Part shown: positions 55,240-64,000 of the stretch, piece by piece
Layout of the letters: each line of letters opens with the position of its first letter
How positions within the stretch are numbered: position 1 is the stretch's first letter
Assembly (NCBI GenBank): GCA_016584305.1
Contig: JACEEZ010006412.1
Coordinates: forward strand, 1 to 64,000
Length of the DNA stretch: 64,000 bases
Reading direction: 5' to 3'
From: Chionoecetes opilio
Taxonomy: Eukaryota > Arthropoda > Malacostraca > Decapoda > Majidae
Notes under the pieces: generated by a model
What the model saw: only the letters and a program-made list of their open reading frames with translations
The model's database searches: none
Told to the model about the DNA's origin: nothing
Translations under genes and position numbers: made by a program

Positions 55240-55665
55240 GACTTCTCCTCTGTCTGTCTCTCTCTTTTTTCTGTCTGTCTCTCTGTCGTCTGTCTGTCTA
55301 TTTTTCTCTCTGTCTGTCGCTGTCTGTCTCTCTGCTGTTTTTCTGTCTCTCTACTGTCTGTCTATTTCTCTCTTGTTGTCTGTCTGTCTGTCCTTTTGTT
55401 GTCTGTTGTCTCCTGTCTGTCTGTCTGCTTCTGTCTATTTATTCTCGCTGTCGTCTGTCTGTCTGTCTTCTCTGTCTGTCTGTCTTTTTCTCCTGTTGCC
55501 CGTTGCTGTCTTGTCTGCGTCTGTCGTTATTTCTTCCTTTTTTCTGTCCTGTCGTTGTTGCTGTCTGCTGTCTCTTGTCTGTCTGCCCGTCTTTCCGTTG
55601 TTGCTATTTCTCTCTGTCGTCGTCTGTTGTCTTTGTCTGCGGTTGCTCTTGTCTGCTGTCGTTAA
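55240..55665. repeat. (TCTG)n microsatellite
   Basis: TCTG/TCTC repeats with interruptions over about 420 bp. The Leu/Ser/Cys-rich open frames across it are not genes. Confidence 0.95.
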
Positions 55666-55747
55666 TACTTTAATACGAGGGATTGGATTTTAGGTTTAAG
55701 GGAAAAGGGGGATAGCGTGGCCTCGGTGTACTCCGTGGGAAAGCCCT

Positions 55748-55798
55748 CACACACACACACACACACATGCCACAACCACACACACACACACACACACA
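55748..55798. repeat. (CA)n microsatellite
   Basis: Two CA runs separated by ATGCCACAAC. Confidence 0.95.
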
Positions 55799-55799
55799 T

Positions 55800-57200
55800 C
55801 AGTGAAATTTAAAAAAACAAGCATTCGAACATAAGGAACTACAAGAGGCCGTGAACCTACACGGGTGTTCCTTTTCTTAACGAAATTGAAAGTCAGCGGT
55901 TTAGAGGAAAATTTTCCCCGAGATAAAAATCCGATTTTTTTAAAGAAACTCTTCACCATAAGGAACACCGAAAACATTAAGCTTCCATAATCCAAAGGCC
56001 CTTTTTAACCCCGAATATTTTTTTTTATCCTTTTAAATTTATTAAATACTACAAAACAGCGGCCCGTTGTTTGGTAAATTATCTTGATCATACAAAACCT
56101 ATTTTAAAAAGGAAAAATCGAAAACCAAAAAGGGAAACCGAATACTTTTGTTTTAAATATTCAAGGCCACTGGAACCCCCGCATAGCGTTTAGTATTCTT
56201 TAATTTTATAAAATCCCCTATTTGCCACTAGAAAAAATTTACGTGGGAAATATTAGAGGATTTTTCCCATGAAAACCGTGTAAAATTCCCTTTAGAAGAA
56301 TCATGCAGGAAGAGAGATCAGTCTTTATAGCACTTAATAATAACATATGGATCCAGAATTTCATATGCAAAAATTTTACCCTGTTCAGAGCAGACAGGAT
56401 AGGCAGGAGCCATGGAGGGTATATAGCCGGGCGGATAAACATCGAATTTTAGGAAAAGATGCTCCCTTGGGGAGGAAAGCATAAAAATTTTGCATATAAG
56501 GGGATTGGAGTATGCTGATTTCAAATCGATCAGGATACATTTGATCCGAGGAACGTAACCTCCTAAAAATCGTGATTTTCACAGAGGGGGTCGGGCGGGG
56601 ACCTTCGGGAAAATAGAAATAAGTGTTTTCGTGGAACTTTGACAATTTAATATTATAATTTTAAAATGTTTGACATATTGCATTCAATCCCGAAAATACC
56701 AAATGTTTTATTATCAGTGATAACAACGTTGTGCACACCATATTTAAAGGGACAAAATCCACATAAGGCACACACAAAGGCACACGAGGCCACAAAAAGG
56801 CACACAAAATGGAACACACAAAGTGCGCAAAAGCATAAGCTGTTGAAAGGCCTTTTCCCAAATTTGCGACATTTCAAGAACCAGTTCACGGAACCCAAGA
56901 GTTCAGGCGTTCCATTTGCGCACGAAAAAACCCGGGTCCCCAGCAAAGGCGTAGTGACCCTCAGCAAAACCCGTGAACTTCTCTACTCACATTGAGAGGT
57001 GGTTAGGGTTGGGTAGAGTTTTCAGTTCTAACAACAATGGGCGCCTTGGGCCCTATTTCTCTATCGTTGAAAGGGTTTCCGCAGCACGAGCGGAGAGGAT
57101 GCCAGACGGCATAAAGAGGCATACATGACTGGTGGAGCCATGCTTCCCGCGTCTTAAATTGATATGATCCCTTCACAAGCCGCTATAGCGAGTTATATCT
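55800..57200. other. No supported gene
   Basis: AT-rich sequence. 56760-56825 has short AAGGCACAC-type repeats. Frames at 56653-56995 on both strands show no domain. Confidence 0.4.
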
Positions 57201-57204
57201 CTTG

Positions 57205-57415
57205 GGTATCTCCTCCTCTCGTTATCTCCCGTATTTTTCTCTCTCTCGTTATCCTCGTATTCTCTCTCTTCGTTATCTTTCCTCTCTCTCGTTATCTCTC
57301 TCCTCGTTTCTTCTCTCTCGTTATCCTCTCTCGTTATCTTCGCCCTTCTGTTATCTTCTCTCGTTATCTCTCTCTCGTTATTTTCTTTCTCGTTATCTCT
57401 CTCTTCTCTCTCTCT

Positions 57416-57452
<37 letters not shown>

Positions 57453-57475
57453 CTCTCTCCTCCCTTTTCTCTCTC

Positions 57476-57517
<42 letters not shown>

Positions 57518-57551
57518 CCCTCTCTCTTTTCTCTCTCCCCCTCTCTCTCTC

Positions 57552-57588
<37 letters not shown>

Positions 57589-57602
57589 CTCTCTCCTCTC
57601 TC

Positions 57603-57637
<35 letters not shown>

Positions 57638-57685
57638 CTCTCTCTCCTCTCTCTCTCCTTCTCTCTCTCTCTCTCTCTCCTCTCT
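57205..57685. repeat. CTCTCGTTAT repeats and (CT)n microsatellite
   Basis: About 170 bp of CTCTCGTTATCTC-like units grade into about 300 bp of CT/CTC repeats. It directly abuts the protein fragment at 57690 and probably truncates it. Confidence 0.95.
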
Positions 57686-57689
57686 TAAA

Positions 57690-59160
57690 TTGCCTTTAAA
57701 TTCTCTTAAATTGTTGTCATACATCGAAGACCAACGGAGTGCTGAACATCCGTCTCGTATACAGAAACTGTCGAACTTGGTGAGCCTCTACACTGAGCGT
57801 GTGAAGCAACTTGGTGGTGACATTTCGAGTCGGGTTCATTCAACAAGGCTGAAAGAGAGAATACTTCAGCACATGCCTGATGTTGAAGCAAACAAAACTA
57901 ATTATGAGGTTATAATTAGTTTCAAGGACGAAATCGGGGGCAACTTATTGTTGGCGAGTGAGAAGAATGATGATGACGATGCAGTTGTCTTGATGCGTGC
58001 TGCTCAGATAATACACACAGAGATGCTTCAAACGAAGTACCAGTTCAAAGGATCGCTGGACGATGAACAGTATGATGTCATTCCACCGTCTTTATTAGCT
58101 ATGATAGAGATGATACTCGGAGGTACCAACATTCAAAGCCAACAAGATAACAACACCCACATCAGAGGTGCTGTTTCGTCAATAGCACAACTACTTATCT
58201 TTAATTCGGTGAAAAAAACATCAAAGAGTAAGCCCGGAAGTCGTCACTGTCAAGATCGGGAAACATTGCTTCCACTATACCTAGGTTTGCTGATCCACGG
58301 AAAGACGAGAAAACGGGAGCTAGTCGACAGATTGTTTGGCCTTGGTATGTCTGTGTCCTATGACCGCATCTTACAGATATCAACGGATATCAGCAACAAG
58401 GTAATAGACACTTTCGAACGAGATGGAGTTGTCTGTCCGACCAAGCTTCGTTTGGGACTGTTCACGACTGGTAATTTGTACAACATAGATCATGATTCAA
58501 CATCCACCTCAGCGCTCACCTCTTTCCATGGGACAGCTATATCATTGTCTCAACACTGCTCCAATGATAATCAAGGGGTACCACGTCATCCATTCACACC
58601 TCTGGCAGATGACAGAGACAAGCCTAGGCCGAAAGGAATTCAGTCACTGCCTGAAGCATACACTGCAGTCAAACCAACTACCTTCCCAAAAAACAACCCT
58701 CTACCAGTTACAGTGACTAATCCGATGATCCCCGCAGACGCCCTCGTCAAGAACGACACAGCAGAAAATCTCTGGCTCGACAAAGTCACCGATGTTTGTC
58801 GAACAGATGAGGGGCCCGACCCAAAAACGTTTGGTCAGCACACTTAGAATTTGCAAGATTATGTGTCCCCACCTGCCATCACTGGTCCTTGCCCTTTTTT
58901 CGCGAAGTGCTCACTCATTCCCTAGGGAAGCAGGTTTTGTTTTGATATCTAAACCATAGAGCACCTGAACCCGGGACAAGGCCAGGGTCACGAGGGGACC
59001 AGCCTTTGTATGCCTGGTAAGAAAATCCAAGGTCTTGGCCACCCTATGGGGAAGATAAGGTTGTGGTATTACTGGGGACTTAAAAATAGAAATGTCTCTT
59101 TTTGAAAAGTGATGGTGATTGGCTCAAAGGTAGGGGTTTGGTCACAGTGTTGGCGCTCCC
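57690..59160 (+). pseudogene. N-terminal part of a large transposon protein (same family as the nuclease)
   Basis: A clean 385-codon frame (57690-58847) is followed by frame-broken continuation. Marked blocks: TRLKERILQHMPDVEA; DVIPPSLLAMIEMILGG; RHCQDRETLLPLYLGLLIHG; ELVDRLFGLGMSVSYDRILQ; GVVCPTKLRLGLFTTGN; NIDHDSTSTSALTSFHGTAI. After the stop at 58845, HLNPGQ and a frame-shifted GDQPLYA appear at 58961-59020, where I expect them in this family. I recall these blocks as the upstream part of the invertebrate proteins whose C-terminus carries the FEN1-like nuclease at 33.9-36.1 kb. No known fold is apparent to me. Its own TIRs are not visible nearby. Confidence 0.6.
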
Positions 59161-60880
59161 AAACTAATGACCGAAGGTAGGGGCAGATCCCGTGAAAAGG
59201 GTTCTCAGTCCCAGGGGCCAGGGGGCACCCCAAGTGACAGCCGCAGCATTACACATTACAACAGGGGCATTTCAGCTTACCGGGAATCTTTACCCGTAGC
59301 ATCAAAGGGGTCGAACTTTCAAGACTGGCGTAAGAGAGATACAAGCAATCCCCTTTTATCATCGTCAGCTTTAGACACTTCCCCCACATCACTTTTGTGA
59401 AAAAATTTGGAGATTAAATGACCTAAATTTTATTCTTTAAAGGGTTTATAGTCGATTTTTCGGGTATACGAATATCAATGGTGGCCATTGGATTTTGAGG
59501 GGGGTTATTTCCTCGGATCAAATGATCCTGATATATTCAAATCAGCATTTTTTAAAAACCCCCTATAGAAATTTTTCATGTTTTCCCCTTCAAAACGGAA
59601 CATCTTTTCTTTTTCCTTGGCAAATATAGCTGTTTACCAAAGGGGAAGACAATGGCAGAAAAAGTGGAAACTTGATATTTTTCTTAACGGCCAACAGAAT
59701 TATTGCAGTGTTCTTTAAGAACGGATCAAATCCTAAAAACCCCCTTTCCCGGCCCCCAATAAAACCGAAGGAAATTTTTAGGGGGGGTCACAACAAAAAT
59801 ATGGGCACTCATGCAAAAATTGCCAACTCCCTCTACAGAATCATAACACGGGGGGACTTTAACTTGCCGCTTTTGAGGGCCCTTAAATGAAAATAAAACG
59901 AAGGATCCAGGGAGGATAAAGATGTGCAGCAAGCAAAGGAAATTAATACCATCTTTGAACCCTTTTTTGAGCGTACATGGAGGACCCCAGCAAAATTGGC
60001 TATGCGGGCCGTGCGGTTGTGTGGGGTAGTATCGGCACCGCGGCAGGGGACTAGTTTCGGAAAACGGATGTCGGCCCTTAGGAAAAAAATATATGGGCAA
60101 ATGGTAGGGGCCCAACACATCCCCTGACTCGGCTAAAGGGGATAAATATAAAGAAGTAGGGGGAGATGATTGCCGGGCCGGAGGACTTAAATAGGTCCAA
60201 AGGCGGGTTAGGCTAATTTTTAATTGTTTATTTGGAAAAACCGTTACCGGGCAGTCAGCGGCCGCGCGTAGCCTGTCCCCCCACCTCGTCAGTTAAACTG
60301 ATTTCAAAATATTTACCAGTGAAAAAAGACAGGGGATCACCATTAGGGAAAAGAATTACTGCTCTCACACACCTCTGAGGTGATATTCGACATAAACTAG
60401 TCCCCAAAAGACCACAAAGGTACGTGGGAAAAGGAGGGGTGACATGTAAGTGATGAAAAATTTTTCAAATTTTTTATACAAGAAGTAAATTAACATGCCC
60501 TTTTGGCCTGGGCAGGAACTGTCTTTTGCCCGCCCAGGCAACCTAGTTTTATGTGTAATAAAAACCAGTATAGTATTTATTAAAACAGGGAGTGTTTACT
60601 AGTATACTGTTGATTTCTTATGTTTTTGGTGTTTAAGAATGAGGTCTCTTTGAAAATCGTGGGAAATCCCTCATTTTACGTTACCCATCTCCCCTTTTTT
60701 CCGCTTTGGGTTTAGGCGGTAAAAAAAATACTTATGCTTTGCAAGTTTTTTAGAAAGGTCGTTTTTTTTTCCGCTTAATATGGGATGATCAAATAAAAAC
60801 CAAAACAAACCATTAAACTAACCTATCCAAACCCGGTATATGGGGCATTTTAAACCCAAACAACGGGGTTTTTAAGCAGT
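59161..60880. other. Decayed continuation or unassigned sequence
   Basis: Short frames at 59167-59400 and 59924-60127 (with FEPFFERTWRTPAKLAMRAV) may belong to the decayed transposon protein, but I cannot align them with confidence. Confidence 0.3.
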
Positions 60881-60884
60881 CGGG

Positions 60885-61310
60885 GCAGGGCCCGCAAATT
60901 GCGCCGCTGCGCCGCTGGCCGGGACGCGAATTCTAAAAAAAACCGGGAAATGGGCGCGGCGCAAGTAAAAAATCCCGCCCCTCCCCAGTTTTAAAATTAG
61001 CTCAGGGCCCAAAGTTTAATCTTAATGAGAATTAGGAAACTGTGAGCCATTTAATTTGATTTTCAATAAAAATGATTTTTTTTATAGCCTAAATTTTTTT
61101 TGGGGGCCAAATGGTAGAAATTTTGGCAGCACACATTTTTTGTATAGGCATATTTAAATTTAAATAGTGGCGCGCGGCGCAGCGGCGCGGGGCGAAATTG
61201 CAGGGGCCAAAAATAGCGGCGCAGCGGGCGGGCGCAGGGGGGGCATCGCCGCCGGCGCAGGGGCGCGGGGCAAGTACCAAAATTTCAGGGGCGCGCCCCC
61301 TTTTGGTTTT
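60885..61310. repeat. GC-rich inverted repeat, possible MITE
   Basis: GGGCCCGCAAATTGCGCCGC (from 60888) is mirrored by GCGCAGCGGCGCGGGGCGAA followed by ATTGCAGGGGCC (61177-61208). More GGCGC-rich sequence follows to about 61300. The GC content is far above its surroundings. No clear target duplication. Confidence 0.5.
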
Positions 61311-63380
61311 AAGTATCCTGAACTTTTCGTTCTCATAAACGAATTTTTCTAATCCCCAAAAGTGCAGAAATGAAAGATAACAAAAGGGGGGGCTCGGGGG
61401 GTAAACTCCCCTAAGAGGTTAGGTTACGAAATAATGCCCAGGTTAGGTTAGTTAATACAGGGGTTCTGGGGGGGCCCAGCCCCCCCCCCCCCTCTTTTAG
61501 TCAGGAGAGTTTTGGGAAATAGGACATTGGTTGAAACTGCAATTTCCCACCTAACCTAACCTAGCTATAAAAATTTTTAATGTTTGCACAGCTTTTTATT
61601 GTTTTTTTCACACTCGTTTGCCCATAGAAACAGTAGAAAGGTAAAAAAATATTTAAATCCGACAAAAAAGTTTTTACTATGGTAAATTTAGGGTTTTGGG
61701 TCACCCCAAATTTTCGGGGTAAAACTTGGCTTGGAAAATTCTAAATTTTCTTTCCCGCCCCTAATTAGTGGTTCTATTTCTCCAGACCTTTACAGATCCC
61801 TTGATACTCTAAAAGTATAAAAGGGGAGAGAGATTTAAAAAAAAAAGATTTCCAAACCTAAAATCAATATTCCCAACCTAAAATGGTAAAAAACTAGTCC
61901 TTTCCCCCCCTTATAGGTTTTGTTGGGGGTTTTTTGGTAAGGAAATTTGGTTAGGTTATAGTGAGGTTTTATTTGAATAATTTTTAGGGTTCCAGGGGGG
62001 GTCATTTTGGGGGGAGGGGGCTTTTTCCATTATGTTTGCACCCAAAATTTTTTTATATTGTAGTCAATTCTGTAATTGAGGTGATTTCGGCTGAACAATC
62101 TCTTCTGTGAAGTTATTTGCCCATAAAAAAAAAAAAAATATAAAAAGTTATGTAAATGTTATGACAGTGCATGGACATAAAAACCAACCTAGTTTTTTTC
62201 AGAGCTATTTTGATCAAGGCTTTGGGGTGGTGACGACGGCCCCAACATTGAGCCCGGACTGGGCTTTTTCCCAAAATTTTTCATTTAATGAAACAGAAGA
62301 GGGCACCCGTGGCCTGCTGTACAGGAAGCCCCTGCACACTGACAGATGGGGGGAATTTTCTTATTTATTCGATTGTATGGGTTTAGATTAACACCCCTGG
62401 TTTTTGAAGTTTTCGCAGTGGTTTAGGTAAACCCGAAATTTTTCTGATGCATTTTGGTTATCATTTTTATTAACCCAACCTAACCTAATTTCAGAGATTT
62501 ATACACTTCCGGCTACTTCTGATTTATGATATGCAGCCCAAAATGTGTTGCTAATCATTGAAATTTTTAAAACATTTACGAAAAACACTACCCCGGTCAT
62601 GTATGCATTTTTAAAATTATGGTTTCATTACAGGGCAACTTTCAGGTAGGGTAATTCTTTTTATTATAGTTAGTCAAATTGAATTTTACCATTAAATTTC
62701 AAACAAAAATTTTATTTGTAAGATAGTGAAAATGTGTTTTGTAATATTTCCCATTAAACATTTCCATGGTCGTGGTGTACAAACAAAGCTATCTTACAAA
62801 TATGTGACCATAACATGTTTTTTCCCCTCTTTGAGACTTAAAAAAGTAAACCCCACTATAACAAAAAAAATTGAGGGAAAGGGTGACGTTTTATCCGATA
62901 GTTTGTTTTATGCAGGGGATCTGAAATTTTTGAAAATAACAAACTTTTTTCGTTTTTATGGGTGAAATTCGCTATTTCCGATATTTCCCGGTTTTGGGAA
63001 ATTTGTTTTTTAATTAAAAGAAAATCGTTTTGTACTACTGCGGTCATCCAAAAAACTCACGCATACAGGGAAAAGAAAACAATACGTGGTGAGGCACGGG
63101 GGGCAGGCAACGTAACGGGGCCCGTGGGCGCGAGAGGGGTGCTTCTGATCGGGCAGACAAAGCCGACTGATGGCGAATTGGCGCGCAAACGCGCAAACCC
63201 CGGTCGCTTTGTTTTTTAAGTCACTGTCCAACCCCCTTTAAAAATTTTGGCGACCCACCCCCGAAAAACCCAAACCCGCATTACCTTTTTTTTTGGAAAA
63301 ACCCCCCATAATCGGACTAAAAAGCTTTTTTAAAACCGAAAATTTTTTTTTTTCGAGGTCCGTAAAAGTGAGGGTTTTTA
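61311..63380. other. Non-coding with CCTAACC motifs
   Basis: TTAGGTTA/CCTAACCTAACC fragments at 61417-61455, 61550-61563 and 62472-62490. 61740-61830 repeats 27070-27200 in reverse. No gene seen. Confidence 0.4.
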
Positions 63381-63381
63381 A

Positions 63382-63455
63382 CTATATATATATATATATC
63401 TATATATATATATATATAATATATATATTATTATATATATATAATTATATATTAA
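63382..63455. repeat. (TA)n microsatellite
   Basis: TA-rich tract with a few interruptions. Confidence 0.9.
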
Positions 63456-63789
63456 ATATTCAAATCTTAGGAGTAGCCGTGGGTCGTCTGTCTGTCTTTG
63501 TCTGTCTGGTTTTGGGTAGCCCAAAATGTAAAATTCAATTTTTTGGAGTAGGCTCAAAAAAATTTCAAATAAATGTAGGTGGTAAGGGTTGGTCCATGTC
63601 AATTGAATAATTTGAAGGGGGTTTTAGGCTAAAAAACTTTAGATATTAGCTTACAGAAAGAAACTCTGTGGTAACCCCTTAGCCGCATTTTATAACTCCA
63701 TAGACTCATGGATTAGCGTTTGTGGTTAATTCATCTAGTTGTATTTTTTCAGGCCACAGCAAGCCGTGTGGCCCCTTTTCCTATCAACA

Positions 63790-63995
63790 TTTTTTCATTA
63801 TCCAGTGTTTGTTTGGGCCGAAGCCCACCCCGGGAGCAGGTCACAAACCCCCGGGTAACACCCCGGGACCATTCACTGTGGGGGACAAGGGGTCGGGTTT
63901 TAAGGAAACAACCCATATTTTCCGCTCGCCCGGGATCGAACCCGGGGGCTTCCGGTTGTGAACCGAGCGTGTAACCACTACACTACGGATACCGG
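63790..63995 (-). mobile_element. tRNA-derived SINE (family 2), copy 2
   Basis: The minus-strand head reads TATCCGTAGTGTAGTGGTTA (box A, 63970-63990) with box B GGGTTCGATCCCGGG (complement of 63931-63946). The putative anticodon loop TTCACAA resembles tRNA-Val(CAC), but the acceptor stem does not pair, so it is a SINE head, not a tRNA gene. The body CAGGTCACAAACCCCCGG and CCCCGGGACCATTCACTG match the copy at 54.5 kb. Confidence 0.8.
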
Positions 63996-64000
63996 GGTGT

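Noticed and set aside
55127..55693. 188-codon Leu/Ser/Cys-rich frame resembling a membrane protein
   Set aside because: TCTG microsatellite read as codons; all three frames look alike.
57164..57724. Ser/Leu-rich and Arg/Glu-rich frames on both strands
   Set aside because: CT microsatellite; not coding.
63900..63995. tRNA-Val gene (minus strand)
   Set aside because: Box A and B are present but the acceptor stem does not pair and the head is joined to a SINE body also found at 54.5 kb.
1..64000. Endogenous large DNA virus
   Set aside because: No viral polymerase, capsid or packaging gene seen; all recognised genes belong to transposable elements or a zinc-finger array.

Overview
The window reads as eukaryotic, repeat-dominated DNA, most likely from an arthropod and probably a decapod crustacean. 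This is inferred from the mix of CR1-like, RTE-like and Ty3/Gypsy elements, tRNA-derived SINEs, very dense TA/GA/CT/GT microsatellites and scattered (TTAGG)-type fragments; no species marker is present. I see no prokaryotic operon, rRNA, functional tRNA or CRISPR array. The only candidate host gene is a broken C2H2 zinc-finger array at 50.3-51.6 kb. Sequence quality looks uneven: 0.4-5, 10-15 and 27-36.5 kb read cleanly, while about 16-26, 37-46 and 49-57 kb are full of homopolymer-type indels that break every frame.

Layout. 0.4-5.0 kb: a decayed minus-strand Ty3/Gypsy element (integrase, RNase H, RT, protease, Gag, then a 5' LTR). 8.4-9.1 kb: a piggyBac-like MITE. 9.5-10.0 kb: a PHD-like zinc-finger fragment of LINE ORF1. 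10.1-11.6 kb: a TIR-less inverted copy of a DNA transposon. 11.8-15.2 kb: a mosaic of Gypsy Gag/protease, CR1-like RT, RTE-like endonuclease/RT and a minus-strand LTR. 15.5-24.5 kb: a direct 4.5-kb duplication whose unit is itself two diverged halves (A-B-A'-B'). 24.5-27.05 kb: a frame-broken CR1-like element with an octamer tail. 27.4-27.8 kb: a long inverted repeat. 27.98-29.74 kb: the complete TIR-bounded copy of the transposon seen at 10 kb. 30.26-31.02 kb: a hAT-type MITE with a perfect 8-bp target-site duplication.

31.5-37.6 kb is a nest. An outer hAT-like element (8-bp duplication CCTATAGG) holds a 24-bp G-rich minisatellite and a 3.5-kb transposon with about 295-bp inverted repeats. 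That transposon encodes a FEN1/XPG-like nuclease whose gene is itself interrupted by a small MITE and a SINE. A piece that looks like the N-terminal part of the same large protein family lies separately at 57.7-59.1 kb. The rest of the right half holds two Tc1-like MITEs, a pogo-like MITE, 24-, 30- and 34-bp tandem arrays, two copies of a second SINE family and long simple repeats.

The genes do not form a host pathway. They are pieces of independent mobile elements, and the most interesting biology is the nuclease-encoding transposon, the nearly identical inverted pair of TIR elements, and a hairpin that keeps its pairing while its sequence changes.
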